Of a stretch of 64,000 nucleotides of DNA, positions 18,250 through 28,197 are shown piece by piece. Both the position numbers and the translations under genes were made by a program. The first letter of the stretch is position 1. Every line of letters starts with the position of its first letter. Where the stretch lies: NCBI GenBank assembly GCA_900475325.1, contig LS483371.1, positions 558,001-622,000 on the forward strand, in the 5' to 3' direction. Origin of the DNA: Paucimonas lemoignei. Lineage in GTDB: Bacteria; Pseudomonadota; Gammaproteobacteria; Pseudomonadales; Pseudomonadaceae. Below the pieces are notes generated by a model. That model did not search any database, had not been told where the DNA came from, and saw only the letters and a program-made list of their open reading frames with translations.

Positions 18250-18963
18250 CTAAAACGAATGACTCTGCTGCCTTCTGCGCCACTGGCTCAGGCTTTGGTC
18301 CAGGCGGGCAGGGCTGTCCATCTGCTGACGGCGGGCGTGGCTGAACAGGATCAGTGCCAGTTCTGCCGTCACCAGAGCATCGGCGCTGGCGTTGTGGCGT
18401 TCTTCGGCGTGCAGGCCGAAGAACTGAGTCCAGTCGTCCAGCCCGGCCTTGCGCAGGTTGGCCTGTGGAAACAGCAGCGGCGCCATCTCGGCCACATCCA
18501 GAAAATGATGCTCAAGGCGGTAGTCCAGGCTTTCCTTCAGCGCACGCCCGAGCATGTGTTGATCAAACGGCGCATGGAATGCCAACAGTGGGCTGTCGCC
18601 GACGAACTCCATGAAGTCCAGCAAGGCCTCTACCGGCTCACTGCCCGCAGCAATCTCACTGGGCGCCAGGCCATGGATCAGCACTGCCGGGCTGACTTTG
18701 TGATCAGTGCGCAGCAGGGTTCGTTCGAACTGCTGGCTCAGATCAATGGCGCCGTCCTCGATCACCACCGCACCAATGGACAGCACCTGATCGCGGTTCA
18801 TGTTCAGGCCGCTGGTTTCCAGATCCACCACCACCCAGCGTTGCTGGCGTAGCGGGGTTTCAGGGAACGGCGCAGCAGGCGCAAGGTTTGCCAGGCGTTG
18901 TCTGTCGCTGTGCTCCAGCGTGGGTTTTGGCGGGCGTGGGCGTAGCCAGTCGAAGAGGTTCAT
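18250..18963 (-). CDS. DnaQ-like 3'-5' exonuclease
   Basis: 237 aa. DEDDh exonuclease fold: ExoI motif VVVDLETSGLNMN (about residues 45-57), ExoII around LAFHAPFDQHML and ExoIII HNASADALVTAEL with the catalytic His and Asp. It resembles the polymerase III epsilon exonuclease domain but lacks its C-terminal polymerase-binding tail. Its start overlaps the stop of the upstream CBS/nucleotidyltransferase gene by 4 bases, a conserved pair in pseudomonads. Confidence 0.9.
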   Translation of the reverse strand: MNLFDWLRPRPPKPTLEHSDRQRLANLAPAAPFPETPLRQQRWVVVDLETSGLNMNRDQVLSIGAVVIEDGAIDLSQQFERTLLRTDHKVSPAVLIHGLAPSEIAAGSEPVEALLDFMEFVGDSPLLAFHAPFDQHMLGRALKESLDYRLEHHFLDVAEMAPLLFPQANLRKAGLDDWTQFFGLHAEERHNASADALVTAELALILFSHARRQQMDSPARLDQSLSQWRRRQQSHSF

Positions 18964-20894
18964 AGTTGGTAGCGCAGCGTCAGGCTGGTTTGCAGGCGTT
19001 GGGCCTGGCGCAGGGATTCACGCAGGATGCGCCGGTCCAGATGATTGAGGGTTTCCGGGTCGATGCGATTCGAGTACGGCAAGTGCTGGCGGCTCTGGAG
19101 TTGATGCTGCTGCATGCGCGTCTGCTGGATAAAGTGATACGCCTCTTCATAGGCCGCGCCGTCGAGGCGGTCGATCACCTCGCGCTCCACCAATTGCCGC
19201 AAACGCTCCAGGGTGTTGTTGGCGCCGATGCCGCTGGCCAGCGCCAGGACCCGCGCACCGTCGACGAACGGCGTCAGGCCTTGGGTCTTGAGGTCCAGCG
19301 TGTCCTTTTCGCTGCCTTTGCGGGCCAGCACGAAGTCTTTGAAGCGGCCCACCGGCGGGCGCTGGCGCAAGGCGTTGTCGGCCAGCATGCGCTGGAATAG
19401 CCGGTTATCCCCGACCTGTTCGAGAATCTGCCGCCGCAATTGCTCAGCGCCGCTCTCATCGCCCCAGACCACACGCAAATCAAAATAGATGCTGGAAGCC
19501 AGCAGGTTTTCCGGCGTGGCTTCACGGATGAACGCGCCGAAGCGCCGCGACCACTCCGCCCGTGACAGGCACAGCTCCGGGTTGCCGGCCATGATGTTGC
19601 CCTTGCACAGGGTGAAACCGCACAGCGCCAGGTTTTGGTTGATCCGTTCGGCAATCGGCAGCAGCAACCCGCGAATCTGCGCAGCCTCGGCGGCGTCTTT
19701 GGCGTCGAACAGAATGCCGTTGTCCTGATCGGTGTGCAGCGTCTGCTCGCGGCGGCCTTCGCTGCCGAAACACAGCCAGCTGAACGGGATGCCGGGGTCG
19801 CCTTTTTCCTCCAGCGTCAGCTCGATCACGCGACAGACCGTGTGGTCGTTGAGCAGGGTGATGATTTGCGTGATCTGCGTCGAAGACGCGCCGTGAGCCA
19901 GCATGCGGTCGACCAACTGCACGATGTCGCCGCGCAGGTTGCACAGGCTGTCGATGCGCGGCGCAGTGCGGATGGTTCGCGCCAGGTGCACCAGATCGAC
20001 CCGTTGCAGGGAAAACAGATCACGCTCGGAAACCACACCGCAGAGGCGGCCGTCTTTGACCAGGCAGACGTGGGCGATATGGCGGCCGGTCATGGCGATG
20101 GCCGCGTCAAAAGCACTGGCATCGGGGCTCAGGTGGAAGGGGGCCTGGATCATGCGGGTCTGGATGGCCTGGCTGAAATCGACGTTGATATCAGCCACGG
20201 CTTCGCGCAAATCGCGCAGAGTGAAAATGCCCAGCGGCGCTTGCTGCTCATCGACGATCACGATGCTGCCGACTTGCTGCTCATGCATCAGCTTTACGGC
20301 TTCACGTAGCGGCGTGTCCGGGGCGCACATCACCGGATGCCGCATGGCCAGTTCGCCCAGGCGGGTATTCAGGGAGTATTGGGTGCCCAGGGTTTCCACA
20401 GCCCGCTGCTGGACCTGTTGATTGACCTGATCCAGCAGGCTGCTGACGCCGCGCAAGGCGAAATCACGGAAGGTGGTGGAGAGGGCGAACAGCTTGATGA
20501 ACGCCTGCTTGTTCAATTGCAGGCAAAACGTATCTTCGGCCGCCAGATGTTCAGTACGCGTGGCACGTTCGCCCAGCAATGCCGCCAGCGGGAAGCATTC
20601 GCCCGTGGTGATCTCGAACGTGGTTTCGGTGCCGCCCTTGGCGGTATGCGGTCGCTCGCCCACTACCCGACCTTGTTTGACGATGTAAAAGTGCTCTACT
20701 GGCCCATCGCCAGGCTTGATGATGCTTTCATCTGCGCCGTAAAAACGCAGTTGGCATTGCTCCACCAGATAAGCGAGGTGCGCGCTTTCCATCTGGTTGA
20801 ACGGTGGGAATTTTTGCAGGAATTGCATGGTGCCATGGATGTTCTGCAACACCGCTGTTTTGCCAGCCTGGGCGAAGGCATCCGCTCTACTCAT
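18960..20894 (-). CDS. cNMP-binding / CBS / DUF294 nucleotidyltransferase-like protein
   Basis: 644 aa. Domains in order: cyclic-nucleotide-binding-like (about 10-140, with YIVKQGRVVGE), a CBS pair (about 165-290), a DUF294 nucleotidyltransferase-like domain with GSEGRREQTLHTDQDNG (about 345-365), and a C-terminal helical substrate-binding-type domain. A signal-transduction role is inferred; substrate unknown. The start is taken at MSRADAFAQAGKTAVLQ from family memory; MAFNKKNAV at 20927 is an alternative, and neither has a strong ribosome site. Coupled to the downstream exonuclease gene. Confidence 0.88.
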   Translation of the reverse strand: MSRADAFAQAGKTAVLQNIHGTMQFLQKFPPFNQMESAHLAYLVEQCQLRFYGADESIIKPGDGPVEHFYIVKQGRVVGERPHTAKGGTETTFEITTGECFPLAALLGERATRTEHLAAEDTFCLQLNKQAFIKLFALSTTFRDFALRGVSSLLDQVNQQVQQRAVETLGTQYSLNTRLGELAMRHPVMCAPDTPLREAVKLMHEQQVGSIVIVDEQQAPLGIFTLRDLREAVADINVDFSQAIQTRMIQAPFHLSPDASAFDAAIAMTGRHIAHVCLVKDGRLCGVVSERDLFSLQRVDLVHLARTIRTAPRIDSLCNLRGDIVQLVDRMLAHGASSTQITQIITLLNDHTVCRVIELTLEEKGDPGIPFSWLCFGSEGRREQTLHTDQDNGILFDAKDAAEAAQIRGLLLPIAERINQNLALCGFTLCKGNIMAGNPELCLSRAEWSRRFGAFIREATPENLLASSIYFDLRVVWGDESGAEQLRRQILEQVGDNRLFQRMLADNALRQRPPVGRFKDFVLARKGSEKDTLDLKTQGLTPFVDGARVLALASGIGANNTLERLRQLVEREVIDRLDGAAYEEAYHFIQQTRMQQHQLQSRQHLPYSNRIDPETLNHLDRRILRESLRQAQRLQTSLTLRYQL

Positions 20895-21123
20895 GACCTG
20901 TACCGCGTTCTTTTTATTGAAGGCCATGGTCGGCCGCTTCAAGGGCAGTGCCCATTGGACGTAAGTCTTACGCAACAAAAAGATTTCTGAGTACTCGAAG
21001 CTTGGTGTAAAAAGCAGTTGTACGACTCCTCCGATGACTGCGAGGATGCCGACCAAAGCACACAGATTTAGCCGGGCACGGGCCCGGTTTTGGTGTCAGC
21101 TCATTGCAGGGAATCAGGCGGTT

Positions 21124-21570
21124 ATGTTGGATCTCGATATTTTGAGTGATGAAGAGCGTGAAGCTCTGAATGAAGTGATGCTCGCGCCGCCCTCCGATTC
21201 GGTGCAAAAAGTCTTGATCGTCGATGATGATCGCGACGCACGTGAGTTGTTGGCCGAGATCCTCAGCCTGAACGACATCAGGTGCCTGACGGCAGCCGGT
21301 GGCAACAGTGCAATGGAGTTGATCCGGACCCGCGAGAGCATCGCGCTGCTGATCACTGATTTGCGCATGGCGCCTTGTGATGGTCTGGACTTGATCCGCC
21401 GGGTGCGCGATTCAGACCGGGCGTCGTTGCCGATCATCATCGTCTCGGGCGACGCCAATGTGCGTGATGCTATCGACGCCATGCACCTGAGCGTGCTGGA
21501 TTTCCTGCTCAAGCCGATCAACACCAAGCATCTGCTCAAGCTGGTGAAGGGCGAGTTGGGGATGGTTTGA
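21124..21570 (+). CDS. Stand-alone response regulator (REC only)
   Basis: 148 aa. A receiver domain fills about residues 25-145: acidic pair VLIVDDDRDA, phosphorylatable Asp in LLITDLRMAP, and the conserved Thr/Ser and Lys region IIIVSGDAN...LLKPIN. No output domain. The start is placed at MLDLDILSDEER; upstream in-frame codons lie within the divergent promoter region. No histidine kinase neighbour, so the partner is unknown. Confidence 0.87.
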   Translation: MLDLDILSDEEREALNEVMLAPPSDSVQKVLIVDDDRDARELLAEILSLNDIRCLTAAGGNSAMELIRTRESIALLITDLRMAPCDGLDLIRRVRDSDRASLPIIIVSGDANVRDAIDAMHLSVLDFLLKPINTKHLLKLVKGELGMV

Positions 21571-21590
21571 CGGGGGCTGTGGGTGTGAGG

Positions 21591-21684
21591 ACGTGGGACC
21601 GGCTTTAGCCGGGAAAGCGATATTCTTGACGACACGTTATCGGTGATCGTCCCGGCCTCTTCCCGGCTAAAGCCGGTCCCACGT
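21591..21684. repeat. REPIN (CCGGCTTTAGCCGG type)
   Basis: Arms ACGTGGGACCGGCTTTAGCC and GGCTAAAGCCGGTCCCACGT. Confidence 0.88.
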
Positions 21685-21792
21685 CGTTGACGAAGAGGCA
21701 CGTACATCCATCGCACATCGGGTGACTGAAAAACCTTTCGCGAATGAGTGGAGCGCGACCCCGGCCGCTCCCAGAGGGAGTTTGGTTTACCA

Positions 21793-21819
21793 CAGGCCCC
21801 GCGATTGTCGCGGGGCCTG
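21793..21819. terminator. Hairpin at the 3' end of glcB
   Basis: Perfect 12-bp stem CAGGCCCCGCGA / TCGCGGGGCCTG with a 3-base loop, 7 bases beyond the glcB stop. No T run on the minus strand, so it may act as a stability or Rho-linked element. Confidence 0.65.
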
Positions 21820-21826
21820 GCGTCTC

Positions 21827-24004
21827 TTACAGCCCGTTCTTGGCCTTGAACTCCCGACGGCGACGGTGCAATACCGGCTCGGTGTAACCGTTAGGCTGTT
21901 TGGTCCCTTCGATCACCAGTTCAACCGCAGCCTGGAAGGCGATGTTGCTGTCGAAGTCCGGCGCCAGCGGGCGATATAGAGCATCCCCCGCGTTCTGCCG
22001 ATCAACCACCGGCGCCATGCGCTTGAGGCTGTCCATCACCTGGGTTTCAGTAACCACACCGTGGCGCAACCAGTTGGCGATGTGCTGGCTGGAAATACGC
22101 AGCGTCGCGCGGTCTTCCATCAGGCCGATGTCGTTGATGTCCGGCACTTTCGAGCAACCCACACCCTGATCGATCCAGCGCACCACGTAGCCGAGGATGC
22201 CCTGCGAGTTGTTGTCCAGTTCGTTCTGGATCTCGTCAGCGGTCCAGTCGGTATTGGGCGCCAGCGGGATGGTCAGAATGTCGTCCACCGACGCGCGGGT
22301 ACGCTGGGCCAGTTCTGCCTGGCGGGCGAACACGTCCACCTTGTGATAGTGCAGAGCATGCAGCGCAGCAGCGGTAGGCGACGGAACCCAAGCCGTGTTG
22401 GCGCCCGCCAGTGGATGGGCGATCTTCTGCTCAAGCATCGCGGCCATCAGATCGGGCATGGCCCACATGCCTTTGCCGATCTGCGCACGGCCTTGCAGCC
22501 CACAGCTCAGGCCGATATCGACGTTCCAGTTTTCATACGCGCTGATCCACTTCTCGGCCTTCATCTGCGCTTTGCGCACCATTGGGCCAGCTTCCATGGA
22601 GGTGTGGATTTCATCGCCGGTGCGGTCCAGGAAGCCGGTGTTGATAAACACCACGCGCTCGCTGGCCGCCTGGATGCAGGCCTTGAGGTTGATCGTGGTA
22701 CGACGTTCCTCGTCCATGATCCCGACTTTGAGGGTGTTGCGCGGCAGACGCAGCACCTGCTCGATACGGCCGAACAGCTCGTTGGTGAACGCTGCTTCTT
22801 CCGGGCCGTGCATCTTCGGTTTAACGATGTACACCGAGCGGGTGCGGCTGTTGCTGCGGGTGGTGTTGCCGTTGAGGCTGTGGACCGCGGCGAGGCTGGT
22901 GAGCAGGCCGTCGAGAATGCCTTCCGGGACTTCCTGACCGTTCTGATCGAGGATCGCATCGATGGTCATCAGATGGCCGACGTTGCGAATGAACAGCAGC
23001 GAGCGGCCATGCAGTTTGACTTCGCTGCCATCAGGCGCGGTATAGACGCGATCGGGGTTCATGGTGCGGGTGAAGGTTTCACCACCCTTGGAGACTTCCT
23101 CAGCCAGGTCGCCTTTCATCAGGCCCAGCCAGTTGCGGTAAACCACCACTTTGTCATCGGCATCCACAGCGGCGATGGAGTCTTCGCAGTCCATGATGGT
23201 GGTCAGTGCGGCTTCCATCAGCACGTCTTTGACGCCCGCCGCGTCGGTCTGCCCAATCGGACTGGAGGCGTCGATCTGGATCTCGAAATGCAGCCCGTTA
23301 TGCTTGAGCAGGATCGCGGTCGGTGCGGCGGCATCGCCGTGATAGCCGATCAACTGCGCGTCGTCCTGCAGGCCGGTATTGCTGCCGCCCTTGAGGCTGA
23401 TCACCAGCTTGCCGTCGATCAGTTTGTAGCCGGTGGAGTCCACGTGGGAGCCAGCAGCCAACGGCGCTGCTTCGTCCAGAAAGGCGCGGGCGAAGGCGAT
23501 GACTTTGTCGCCGCGTACCTTGTTGTAGCCTTTGCCTTTTTCCGCGCCGTCGGTTTCGCTGATGGCATCGGTGCCGTAGAGCGCGTCATACAGCGAGCCC
23601 CAGCGGGCGTTCGAGGCATTGAGGGCGAAGCGGGCGTTCATGACCGGGACGACCAACTGCGGGCCGGCCATGCGGGCAATTTCTTCATCGACGTTTTGCG
23701 TCGTCGCCTGGAAATCCGCCACTTCTGGCAGCAGATAACCGATCTCTTCAAGGAAGGCCTTGTAAGCCGAGGCGTCGTGGGCCTGGCCTGCACGGGATTG
23801 ATGCCAGGCGTCGATTTTGGCCTGCAAGTCATCACGTTTGGCGAGCAGCGCCTTGTTCTTGGGGGCCAGCTCGTTGATCAGCTGTTCCGCACCTTGCCAG
23901 AAGCCGGCAACATCAAGACCGGTCCCGGGGATCGCTTCGTTATTGACGAAGTCAAACAGGACTTTGGCGACCCGCAGGCCACCGACTTGAACGTGTTCAG
24001 TCAT
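21827..24004 (-). CDS. glcB: Malate synthase G
   Basis: 725 aa, normal for the large monomeric malate synthase that condenses glyoxylate with acetyl-CoA. It opens [20 protein letters not shown] and contains the catalytic-region segments [26 protein letters not shown] and [13 protein letters not shown]-terminal residues near [12 protein letters not shown] are also typical. Monocistronic; it serves glyoxylate and glycolate use and the glyoxylate shunt. Confidence 0.96.
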   Translation of the reverse strand: MTEHVQVGGLRVAKVLFDFVNNEAIPGTGLDVAGFWQGAEQLINELAPKNKALLAKRDDLQAKIDAWHQSRAGQAHDASAYKAFLEEIGYLLPEVADFQATTQNVDEEIARMAGPQLVVPVMNARFALNASNARWGSLYDALYGTDAISETDGAEKGKGYNKVRGDKVIAFARAFLDEAAPLAAGSHVDSTGYKLIDGKLVISLKGGSNTGLQDDAQLIGYHGDAAAPTAILLKHNGLHFEIQIDASSPIGQTDAAGVKDVLMEAALTTIMDCEDSIAAVDADDKVVVYRNWLGLMKGDLAEEVSKGGETFTRTMNPDRVYTAPDGSEVKLHGRSLLFIRNVGHLMTIDAILDQNGQEVPEGILDGLLTSLAAVHSLNGNTTRSNSRTRSVYIVKPKMHGPEEAAFTNELFGRIEQVLRLPRNTLKVGIMDEERRTTINLKACIQAASERVVFINTGFLDRTGDEIHTSMEAGPMVRKAQMKAEKWISAYENWNVDIGLSCGLQGRAQIGKGMWAMPDLMAAMLEQKIAHPLAGANTAWVPSPTAAALHALHYHKVDVFARQAELAQRTRASVDDILTIPLAPNTDWTADEIQNELDNNSQGILGYVVRWIDQGVGCSKVPDINDIGLMEDRATLRISSQHIANWLRHGVVTETQVMDSLKRMAPVVDRQNAGDALYRPLAPDFDSNIAFQAAVELVIEGTKQPNGYTEPVLHRRRREFKAKNGL

Positions 24005-24344
24005 TGCACTTGCCTCACTCTGCTCAGCGTGTGGGCGCCCATGGGAGCGCGCTGTTTATTTTTGAATGCGATCATGTAGTGCGCGCCGACGCATACTACA
24101 TGATGAGTTGCCGGGTGAAAACGAGACTAAATATGTCACCTCGCGACTCTATTTTCATGGTCGGTCACGTCAAAGGGTCGGATGTTCTCAAAGATCGTCC
24201 GGATTGTTCCATAGAAAATTCGAAACAGTATACAAAGCCGCGCACACGCGACCTTAAAGCGTTTGGGTGATGCATGCCTATACTGCAGACACTATCGCCC
24301 AGGCTTGAACGGCTGGCGCAGGCTCAGCACAAAAGGAGTTACCC
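24005..24344. promoter_or_regulatory. Divergent glcB/gcvR-like intergenic region
   Basis: 340 bases without a gene. A TATACT box at 24279-24284 lies 61 bases upstream of the ACT-protein start and is a plausible -10, but I see no good -35 at standard spacing. Confidence 0.45.
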
Positions 24345-24863
24345 GTGGATCATCTCGTTATTACCGTGTTTGCCCCGGACAAACCGGGCCAGGTCGAACT
24401 GATCGCCGAATGCATCGCCGACCACGGCGGCAACTGGCTGGAAAGCCGCATGGCGCACATGGCCGGGCAATTCGCCGGGATCCTGCGGGTCGGTGTGCCG
24501 GCCGAAGCGCAGGAAGAATTGAAGAACGCGCTGCTGGATTTGTCCGGCCAAGGCATCCGCGTGTTATTCGCTGAAACGGCTATCGAAGAGGCCTGCACCT
24601 GGAAGCCCATCGGCATGGAACTGGTCGGCAACGACCGCCCCGGCATCGTGCGCGACATCACCCGATTGCTGACTGAGCAGGGCGTGAACGTCGAGCGCCT
24701 GGTCACCGACGTGCGACCGGCACCCATGAGCAGCGAACCCTTGTTCCACGCCGAAGCCATTCTTGGCGTGCCACTGACGCTTTCACTGGATGCGCTGCAG
24801 GCGGCGTTGGAAACCCTGGCTGATGATTTGATGGTGGATCTGGTGTTGCGTACCGATCTTTAA
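24345..24863 (+). CDS. ACT-domain protein, GcvR-like glycine cleavage regulator
   Basis: 172 aa with two ACT domains: residues about 3-75 (VITVFAPDKPGQVELIAEC) and 88-165 (ELVGNDRPGIVRDITRLL). This matches GcvR-type proteins that in E. coli bind GcvA and repress the glycine cleavage operon when glycine is scarce. It starts with GTG, 7 bases after a strong AAAGGAG ribosome site. In a window with several glycine-producing enzymes the assignment is sensible, though the Pseudomonas target is not shown. Confidence 0.87.
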   Translation: MDHLVITVFAPDKPGQVELIAECIADHGGNWLESRMAHMAGQFAGILRVGVPAEAQEELKNALLDLSGQGIRVLFAETAIEEACTWKPIGMELVGNDRPGIVRDITRLLTEQGVNVERLVTDVRPAPMSSEPLFHAEAILGVPLTLSLDALQAALETLADDLMVDLVLRTDL

Positions 24864-24880
24864 CCCCGGAATACGGCCCC

Positions 24881-24976
24881 CCTGTGGGAGCGAATTCATT
24901 CGCGAAGGCAATGTTAAATTCGATAAAGATGTGTCGAGTGTACTGGCCTCTTCGCGAATGAACTCGCTCCCACAGG
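24881..24976. repeat. REPIN (GCGAATTCATTCGC type)
   Basis: Arms CCTGTGGGAGCGAATTCATT and AATGAACTCGCTCCCACAGG in the convergent gap. Confidence 0.88.
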
Positions 24977-24986
24977 TCCCGTGGTG

Positions 24987-25874
24987 TCAAACCCGCCGTC
25001 TGGCGGTGATCCACGCATCCACGCTGTAAACCGCCAACCCTGCCCAGATGAACGCGAAGGTCACCAAGGTACTCGGCGCAAGGTGTTCGTCAAACATCAA
25101 CACCGCCAAGGCCAGCACCAGCGTCGGGGCGATGTATTGCAGGAAGCCCAGCGTGGTGTAGGGCAGATGCCGGGCGGCGGCGTTGAAGCAGATGAGCGGC
25201 AGTAACGTGACCGGGCCTGCCGCTGCAAGCCAGATGGCCTGGCTGGTGGTCCAGAACTCGGGCTGTGCGCTGTGGGCCATGGGGTTGAGCAGTAACCAGG
25301 CGGCGGCGATGGGCACCAGCATCCAGGTTTCGACCACCAGCCCTGGCAGGGCTTTGACGGGCGCGCGTTTGCGCACCAGGCCATAGACGGCGAAGGTCGA
25401 CGCCAGGGCCAGCGACACCCACGGCAGGCTGCCGACTTGCCAGACCTGCTGCGCCACGCCCACAGCGGCCAGCGTCACGGCGATCCATTGCATGCGCCGC
25501 AGGCGTTCGCCGAGCACCACCATCCCCAGCAAAACGTTGACCAGCGGGTTGATGTAATAACCCAGGCTTGCTTCGAGCATGCGCCCGTTATTGACCGCCC
25601 AGACATACACCAGCCAGTTGGCGGCGATCAGTGACCCGCTGAATGCCAGTACCGCCAGGCGCTGAGGATTGTCACGCAGCTCGCGCCACCAGCCTGGGTG
25701 TTTCCAGACCAGCAACAGCAGCGAGCCGAACAGTGCCGACCACAGCACCCGATGCACGATGATTTCCACCGACGGCACTGCGGCGATGGCTTTGAAGTAC
25801 ATGGGGAACAGGCCCCAGATGGTATAGGCGGTAAGCCCGAGAATGTACCCGCGCTGCGGGTTGGCGGCTGACAT
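24987..25874 (-). CDS. rarD: RarD-type EamA transporter
   Basis: 295 aa with ten hydrophobic segments. The N terminus YILGLTAYTIWGLFPMYFKA and the segments VEIIVHRVLWS and YINPLVNVLLG are typical of the RarD branch of the drug/metabolite (EamA) transporters. Substrate unknown, possibly chloramphenicol-like or metabolite export. The start ATG encodes MSAANPQRG. REPINs lie on both sides. Confidence 0.88.
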   Translation of the reverse strand: MSAANPQRGYILGLTAYTIWGLFPMYFKAIAAVPSVEIIVHRVLWSALFGSLLLLVWKHPGWWRELRDNPQRLAVLAFSGSLIAANWLVYVWAVNNGRMLEASLGYYINPLVNVLLGMVVLGERLRRMQWIAVTLAAVGVAQQVWQVGSLPWVSLALASTFAVYGLVRKRAPVKALPGLVVETWMLVPIAAAWLLLNPMAHSAQPEFWTTSQAIWLAAAGPVTLLPLICFNAAARHLPYTTLGFLQYIAPTLVLALAVLMFDEHLAPSTLVTFAFIWAGLAVYSVDAWITARRRV

Positions 25875-25937
25875 GCTTGGTCCTGTGGTCAGGTTGTCGA
25901 TTCTTGTAATGTTTGACGATGTAGCGGTGGAAGTGCC

Positions 25938-26009
25938 CCTGTAGGAGCTGCCGAAGGCTGCGAAGGCGATGTCACACCGCAATTCGCAGCCTTCGGCAGC
26001 TCCTACAGG
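25938..26009. repeat. REPIN (GTAGGAGCTGCCG type)
   Basis: Arms CCTGTAGGAGCTGCCGAAGG and CCTTCGGCAGCTCCTACAGG. Confidence 0.88.
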
Positions 26010-26017
26010 TTTTGCAT

Positions 26018-26992
26018 TTAAAACAGCTTCAACGGCTCCTCATTAAGGGCTGAAAGCTGTTCGCGCAGGGCCAGGATCTGGTCGCCCCAATAACGCTCGG
26101 TGCCGAACCACGGGAAGCTGTGGGGGAAGGCCGGGTCGTCCCAGCGGCGGGCCAGCCAAGCGCTGTAGTGCATCAGGCGCAAGGCGCGCAGCGGTTCGAT
26201 CAAGGCAAGCTCACGTGGGTTGAAATCGTGGAATTCGTTGTAGCCGTCCATCAATTCCGACAACTGGCCGAGGCATTCCTGACGATCACCGGCCAGCATC
26301 ATCCAGATGTCCTGCACGGCAGGGCCCATGCGGCAGTCGTCCAGGTCAACGATGTGGAACATCTCATCCCTAGCCATCATGTTGCCGGGGTGGCAGTCGC
26401 CATGCATGCGAATGTTCTGGTGCGTGGTCTTGGCGTAGGCATCTTCGACGCGCTTGAGCAGGTCTTTGGCGACCGACTCGTAAGCCGGGAGCAGGCTGCG
26501 TGGAATGCAATCGTTTTGCAGCAGGTAATCCAGCGAGTCCTGACCGAAGTTCTTCACCGCTAGCGCTTCGCGATGCTCGAACGGCTTGGTGGCGCCCACC
26601 GCGTGGATACGCCCAAGCAATTGGCCCAGACGATACAGCTGATCAAGATTGCCCGGCTCCGGCGCGCGGCCGCCGCGACGTGGAAAGAGGGTGAAGCGAA
26701 AACCGCCGTGTTCGAACAGGGTCTGCCCGTTGTGCACCATGGGCGCGACCACCGGTATATCCACATTGGCCAGTTCGAAGGTGAAGCTGTGTTCTTCAAG
26801 AATGGCTTCGTTGGTCCAGCGTTGCGGTCGGTAGAACTTGGCGATCAGCGGCTGGCCGTCTTCGATGCCGACTTGATAGACGCGGTTCTCGTAGCTGTTG
26901 AGCGCAAGAATGCGGGCGTCACTGAGAAACCCGATGCTTTCAACGGCATCGAGGACCAGGTCTGGCGTAAGTGTTGCGAACGGATGGGCCAT
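26018..26992 (-). CDS. srkA: Stress response kinase A (YihE/SrkA)
   Basis: 324 aa, the length of the SrkA Ser/Thr protein kinase. Features: ALNSYENRVYQVG near the N terminus, the ATP-site lysine in PLIAKFYRPQRW, the catalytic segment MHGDCHPGNMM, the metal-binding VDLDDCRMGPAVQD, and a C-terminal FPWFGTERYWGDQILALREQ. In E. coli it counters stress-induced death. Start at MAHPFATLTPD. Single gene. Confidence 0.92.
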   Translation of the reverse strand: MAHPFATLTPDLVLDAVESIGFLSDARILALNSYENRVYQVGIEDGQPLIAKFYRPQRWTNEAILEEHSFTFELANVDIPVVAPMVHNGQTLFEHGGFRFTLFPRRGGRAPEPGNLDQLYRLGQLLGRIHAVGATKPFEHREALAVKNFGQDSLDYLLQNDCIPRSLLPAYESVAKDLLKRVEDAYAKTTHQNIRMHGDCHPGNMMARDEMFHIVDLDDCRMGPAVQDIWMMLAGDRQECLGQLSELMDGYNEFHDFNPRELALIEPLRALRLMHYSAWLARRWDDPAFPHSFPWFGTERYWGDQILALREQLSALNEEPLKLF

Positions 26993-27152
26993 GCTGACTC
27001 CTGCGCGCAGCAGGCTGCCGCGTCGGCCCGTGATGGTAGCGCAGACGGGCCCCGCGTGGGTCGTTAGCTTTACAGCAACGTTGTGCGCTGCAACCAAACT
27101 GTCATCGATTGTTAGCTGTAACGAAATGTTGAATCCGTAGTGTTCACGCCAA

Positions 27153-27166
27153 TGAGATCGATCTCA
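27153..27166. promoter_or_regulatory. Perfect palindrome, likely LacI-family operator
   Basis: TGAGATCGATCTCA, centred on the CG step usual for LacI-family operators, ending 11 bases before the regulator's start codon. Probably an autoregulatory operator. Confidence 0.6.
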
Positions 27167-27177
27167 ATCGAGCGAAC

Positions 27178-28197
27178 ATGAGTGATTTGAAAGACGTTGC
27201 ACAGCTGGCCGGTGTTTCCCGCGCCACCGCCGCCCGGGCTTTTGCTTCCCCGGATGTGGTGCGCCCGGCCACCCGCGATCAGGTGTTCGAAGCGGCTCGC
27301 CAGCTGGGTTTTCGTCCCAATCGTCTCGGCCGTCAATTGCGTCTGCAGACCACCAACCTGATCGGTGTGATCGTGCCCAACCTGCTCAACCCGGTCTTTG
27401 CGGAGCAGGTTCAGGCCATGGAGCGCGCCGCACGCCTGCAGGGCTACAACCTGTTGCTGGCGACAACCGATTACAGCAGCGAGCGCGAAAGTGCGGTGGT
27501 CGAAGAACTGCTGCGCCAGCGGGTAGACGGGCTGGTGCTGACGGTCACCGACGCCGAAAGCAATCGCGTCCTGCAAAGCCTGGTCAGCGAAGACACGCCA
27601 TTCGTGTTGGCTTATCACCAACCGGGCAATCCCGATTACAGCGCCGTGTCTGTGGATAACCGCGCGGGCATGGCGCTGGCGACGCGTTATCTGCTTGATT
27701 GCGGCCATCGGCGCATCGGCATGGTCGCTGGCCCCGCGCTGCAATCAGACCGGGCACGGCTGCGCTACGCAGGTTATGGCGACGCCATGGCCGAGCGCGG
27801 TTTGCCCAGCTTGCCGGTGATCGAAATGCCGGCGCATACCCAGGCTGATTTCGCCGCCATCGAGCCTCTGCTGCGCGGCCCGAACCCGCCCAGCGCGCTG
27901 GTTTGCTCCAACGACTTGCTGGCGATCAGCCTGATTGCCGAACTGCGACGCAACGGCTGGGGCGTGCCCGGTCAGCTGTCGGTGATTGGCTTCGATGGCA
28001 TCGCCCTCGGCGCACAAATGCATCCGACGCTGTGCAGCGTCGTGCAACCCATCGCGCAGCTGGCCAGCACCGTGATCGATCAATTGCTGGCGCAGATTGC
28101 CGGTGCCGCTCCGATTTCCCATTGCCTGCCTTGCCACATCCGGCCGGGTGAAAGTACTCAACCCTACGAGGAGACGCTTCATGATCCGTTTCAGTAA
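27178..28197 (+). CDS. LacI-family transcriptional regulator
   Basis: 339 aa. N-terminal helix-turn-helix KDVAQLAGVSRATAARAF followed by the hinge region (FRPNRLGRQLR) and a periplasmic-binding-protein-like effector domain (LIGVIVPNLLNPVFAEQ ... VIGFDGIALG). Its 3' end overlaps the start of the solute-binding protein gene by 17 bases, so it is co-transcribed with the transporter it probably controls. Effector unknown. Confidence 0.9.
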   Translation: MSDLKDVAQLAGVSRATAARAFASPDVVRPATRDQVFEAARQLGFRPNRLGRQLRLQTTNLIGVIVPNLLNPVFAEQVQAMERAARLQGYNLLLATTDYSSERESAVVEELLRQRVDGLVLTVTDAESNRVLQSLVSEDTPFVLAYHQPGNPDYSAVSVDNRAGMALATRYLLDCGHRRIGMVAGPALQSDRARLRYAGYGDAMAERGLPSLPVIEMPAHTQADFAAIEPLLRGPNPPSALVCSNDLLAISLIAELRRNGWGVPGQLSVIGFDGIALGAQMHPTLCSVVQPIAQLASTVIDQLLAQIAGAAPISHCLPCHIRPGESTQPYEETLHDPFQ